DNA from: Streptosporangiaceae bacterium NEAU-GS5
GTDB lineage: Bacteria > Actinomycetota > Actinomycetes > Streptosporangiales > Streptosporangiaceae
Reading direction: 5' to 3'
DNA length: 64,000 nt
Assembly: GCA_017592665.1 (NCBI GenBank)
Contig: JAGFNW010000017.1
Coordinates: 124,001-188,000 of the forward strand
Position 1 is the first letter of the stretch. The number at the start of each line of letters is the position of its first letter. The notes below the pieces were generated by a model. It had not been told where the DNA came from, made no database searches, and saw nothing but the letters and a program-made list of their open reading frames with translations. Positions 62,278 to 64,000 of the stretch are shown piece by piece. Position numbers and translations under genes: made by a program.

Positions 62278-63544
62278 CGGGATCTCCCTTGGTCAGCACC
62301 ATGGCGCTCTGGAAGCCGCCGAACCCGCTGCCGACGGTGAGGACCGTGCGAAGGTCCGCCGGCCGCGCCTCCAGCGGCACGTAGTCGAGGTCGAGCTCCG
62401 GGTCGGGCTCGTGCAGGTTGGCCGTCGGCGGGATCAGCGCCGACTCGATGGCCAGCGCGCACGCGGCGATCTCGATCGAGCCGATGGCGCCGAGCGAGTG
62501 GCCGATCATGGATTTGATCGAGCTCACCGGCGTCCGGTAGGCGTGGTCGCCGAGGCTGCGCTTGAACGCGTCCGTCTCGTGCTTGTCGTTCTGTTTGGTG
62601 CCGGAGCCGTGCGCGTTCACGTAGTCCACCTGCTCGGGCGCCCGCCCGGACATCCGCAGCGCGACGTCGATGGCCTGGGCCATCTCATGGCCCTGCGGGC
62701 GCAGCCCGGTCATGTGGTAGGCGTTGGCGCGCACGCCCCATCCGCCGATCTCGGCGTAGATGTGGGCGCCGCGCCGTACGGCGTGGCCGAACTCCTCCAG
62801 CACGAGCATGGCGCAGCCCTCGGCGAGCACGAACCCGTTCCGCGTGCGGTCGAACGGGCGGGACGCGGTGGCCGGATCGTCGTTGCGCGGCGTCGTGGCC
62901 TTGATCGCGTCGAAGCAGGCGACGCAGATCGGCGAGATGGACGCGTCCGAGCCACCGGTGAGCATCACGTCGGCCGACCCTTCCCGGATCAGCTGGGCCG
63001 CGTGGGACACCGACTCGATGCCCGAGGTGCATCCGGTGGACACCAGCGCGACCGGGCCTTCGGCGCCGACCACCCAGGCGACCTCGCCGGAGATCGACGT
63101 CGGGACCATGTAGCTGAACAGGTGCGGCACCGCGTACTCGTGGTCGACCAGCCATTTGCTGCCGCCGTTGGAGAGGACCTGGTACTCCTCTTCCAGGCTC
63201 ATGGTGCTGCCGATGGCGCTGCCGACGCTGACGCCCGTGCGATGCGGGTCGATCTCGCCGACCTCGAGGCCGGCGTCGGCGACCGCTTCCCTGGTCGCGG
63301 CGACGGCGAGCTGCGCGACCCGGTCCATGCGCCGGATCTCCTGCTGGGAGAAGCCCTCGGCGACCGGATCGAAGTCGCACTCGCCCGCGATCTGCGATCG
63401 GAACCCGGTCGGGTCGAACAGCGAGATGGTGCGCGTGGCCGTGGCGCCGGACGAGATCAGCTCCCAGAACTCCTTGGTGCTGCCGCCCCCCGGGGCGCGC
63501 ACGCCGATGCCGGTGATGGCCACCCGGCGGTTCATCGTGTTCAT
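62252..63544 (-). CDS. Type II PKS ketosynthase alpha subunit
   Basis: 430 residues from ATG 63544 (GGGAG upstream; the aromatase stop overlaps by 4 bases). Catalytic residues are all present: Cys172 in STGCTSGIE, His312 in NAHGSGT, Lys344 in SSIKSM, His349 in MIGHSLGA. It elongates malonyl units on the ACP together with the chain length factor. The gene order aromatase, KS-alpha, KS-beta is one of the standard minimal-PKS arrangements. Confidence 0.95.
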   Translation of the reverse strand: MNTMNRRVAITGIGVRAPGGGSTKEFWELISSGATATRTISLFDPTGFRSQIAGECDFDPVAEGFSQQEIRRMDRVAQLAVAATREAVADAGLEVGEIDPHRTGVSVGSAIGSTMSLEEEYQVLSNGGSKWLVDHEYAVPHLFSYMVPTSISGEVAWVVGAEGPVALVSTGCTSGIESVSHAAQLIREGSADVMLTGGSDASISPICVACFDAIKATTPRNDDPATASRPFDRTRNGFVLAEGCAMLVLEEFGHAVRRGAHIYAEIGGWGVRANAYHMTGLRPQGHEMAQAIDVALRMSGRAPEQVDYVNAHGSGTKQNDKHETDAFKRSLGDHAYRTPVSSIKSMIGHSLGAIGSIEIAACALAIESALIPPTANLHEPDPELDLDYVPLEARPADLRTVLTVGSGFGGFQSAMVLTKGDPDDHDARRA

Positions 63545-64000
63545 CGGGCTCCCACCGTCCGGGCCTCGGCGAACCGCTTGGCGTGGCGCAGTGTGGTGAG
63601 GCTGTTGCCGCCGAGCGCCTGGCGCACCTTCTGCTGGGCCGCCGCGATCGTGGTGTCCGCGCCCAGCAGGGCCGCCACCCCCGCCCGGTCCAGGCAGACC
63701 GTGTGCCGTCCGGTGACCGTGACGCCTCCGTCGCCGTTCGGCTCGATCAGCCATTCGCCGGTGTGCGCCGACATCACCGCGGGCAGCTTGACCTGCTTGT
63801 AGATGATCCGGTCGCTCGGCCGGCAGATCCGGATCGACGTCGTGGTCGACTTCGTGCCGTCCGGCGCCTGCGTGTCCATCTCCATCCACTGCAGGCCCGG
63901 CGTCTCTTCGGTCAGCACGAGGCGCGCGACGTGCGGCAGCCGCTCCGGCCACGCGGCGGCGTCGTTGAGGAAGTCGTAGACGGCTTCCGGGCCCGCGTCG
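63541..64000 (-). CDS. Polyketide aromatase/cyclase, SRPBCC fold (5' end outside window)
   Basis: The last 152 residues of a leftward gene that enters from the right edge. ASP-like helix PEAVYDFLNDAAAWPERLPHVARL and the strands LQWMEMDTQAPDGTKSTTTSIR, then IIYKQVKLPAVMSAHTGEWLI, are typical of TcmN/WhiE-type aromatase/cyclase domains (SRPBCC). It probably directs the first-ring closure of the poly-beta-ketone. Whether it is mono- or didomain cannot be seen. Its stop overlaps the KS-alpha start. Confidence 0.88.
   Translation of the reverse strand, partial: DAGPEAVYDFLNDAAAWPERLPHVARLVLTEETPGLQWMEMDTQAPDGTKSTTTSIRICRPSDRIIYKQVKLPAVMSAHTGEWLIEPNGDGGVTVTGRHTVCLDRAGVAALLGADTTIAAAQQKVRQALGGNSLTTLRHAKRFAEARTVGAR

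Overview
The window is high-GC actinobacterial DNA: GC-rich third codon positions, many GTG/TTG starts, and 1 to 4 base stop/start overlaps such as ATGA and GTGA. A stand-alone second rpoB, a ROK-controlled glycan operon and a type II polyketide cluster suggest a filamentous actinomycete. Duplicate rpoB genes are known from Nonomuraea and relatives, so Streptosporangiales is a reasonable but unproven guess. I saw no rRNA, tRNA, CRISPR array or insertion sequence, and no gap longer than about 200 bases without a gene or a recognisable gene remnant.

Layout. (1) 1-13114: a catabolic locus. The leftward set holds a DHDPS-family aldolase, an epimerase, a Gfo/Idh/MocA oxidoreductase, a BNR_4-type propeller and a HAD-IIA phosphatase. 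The rightward set holds a TIM-barrel isomerase, an FGGY kinase, a glycerol-1-phosphate-dehydrogenase-like enzyme and a small TIM barrel. These are followed by a glycerophosphodiesterase and a complete sugar ABC importer (lipoprotein plus two permeases). A shared operator-like motif lies in several of its promoter regions. (2) 13167-23479: mixed housekeeping and accessory genes: VanZ-like protein, hydrolases, an ABC-2 exporter, a VOC protein, a WYL regulator, DoxX, PPOX-fold proteins and a benzoylformate-decarboxylase-like enzyme. It includes two decayed genes. (3) 23681-27139: an orphan rpoB with substitutions around the rifampicin pocket. (4) 27188-35242: a broken SDR and a hydrolase, then a predicted conflict locus: a TPR-CHAT protease gene with a frameshift, a second degenerate CHAT gene, a GrpB-family protein, a CATRA-associated small protein, and a CATRA-like protein with a nucleotide-cyclase-like domain. 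(5) 35251-39886: a P-loop kinase-like protein, an ABC-2 exporter pair, an NmrA-like protein and an orphan histidine kinase. (6) 39855-47830: a leftward operon, ROK regulator, two permeases, binding lipoprotein, GH15-like and GH31 enzymes, for import and cytoplasmic hydrolysis of glucosides. (7) 47992-55651: DUF4331, PPOX, GAF-PP2C phosphatase, a two-domain epimerase, CHAP, CBM2 and pyruvate-oxidase-like genes. (8) 55665-64000: the edge of an aromatic (type II) polyketide cluster: aromatase/cyclase, KS-alpha, chain-length factor, a priming KSIII with an active-site serine, an acyltransferase, ACP, acyl-CoA carboxylase beta and epsilon subunits, and a methyltransferase.

How the parts fit. The two sugar loci each pair an ABC importer with cytoplasmic enzymes. 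The polyketide genes carry their own extender supply (carboxylase) and their own starter loading (KSIII plus acyltransferase), which points to a non-acetate starter. The CHAT/CATRA locus looks like a signal-gated protease system in partial decay. Five other genes or fragments show internal deletions, truncations or frameshifts, which is a noticeable level of gene decay for a window this size.
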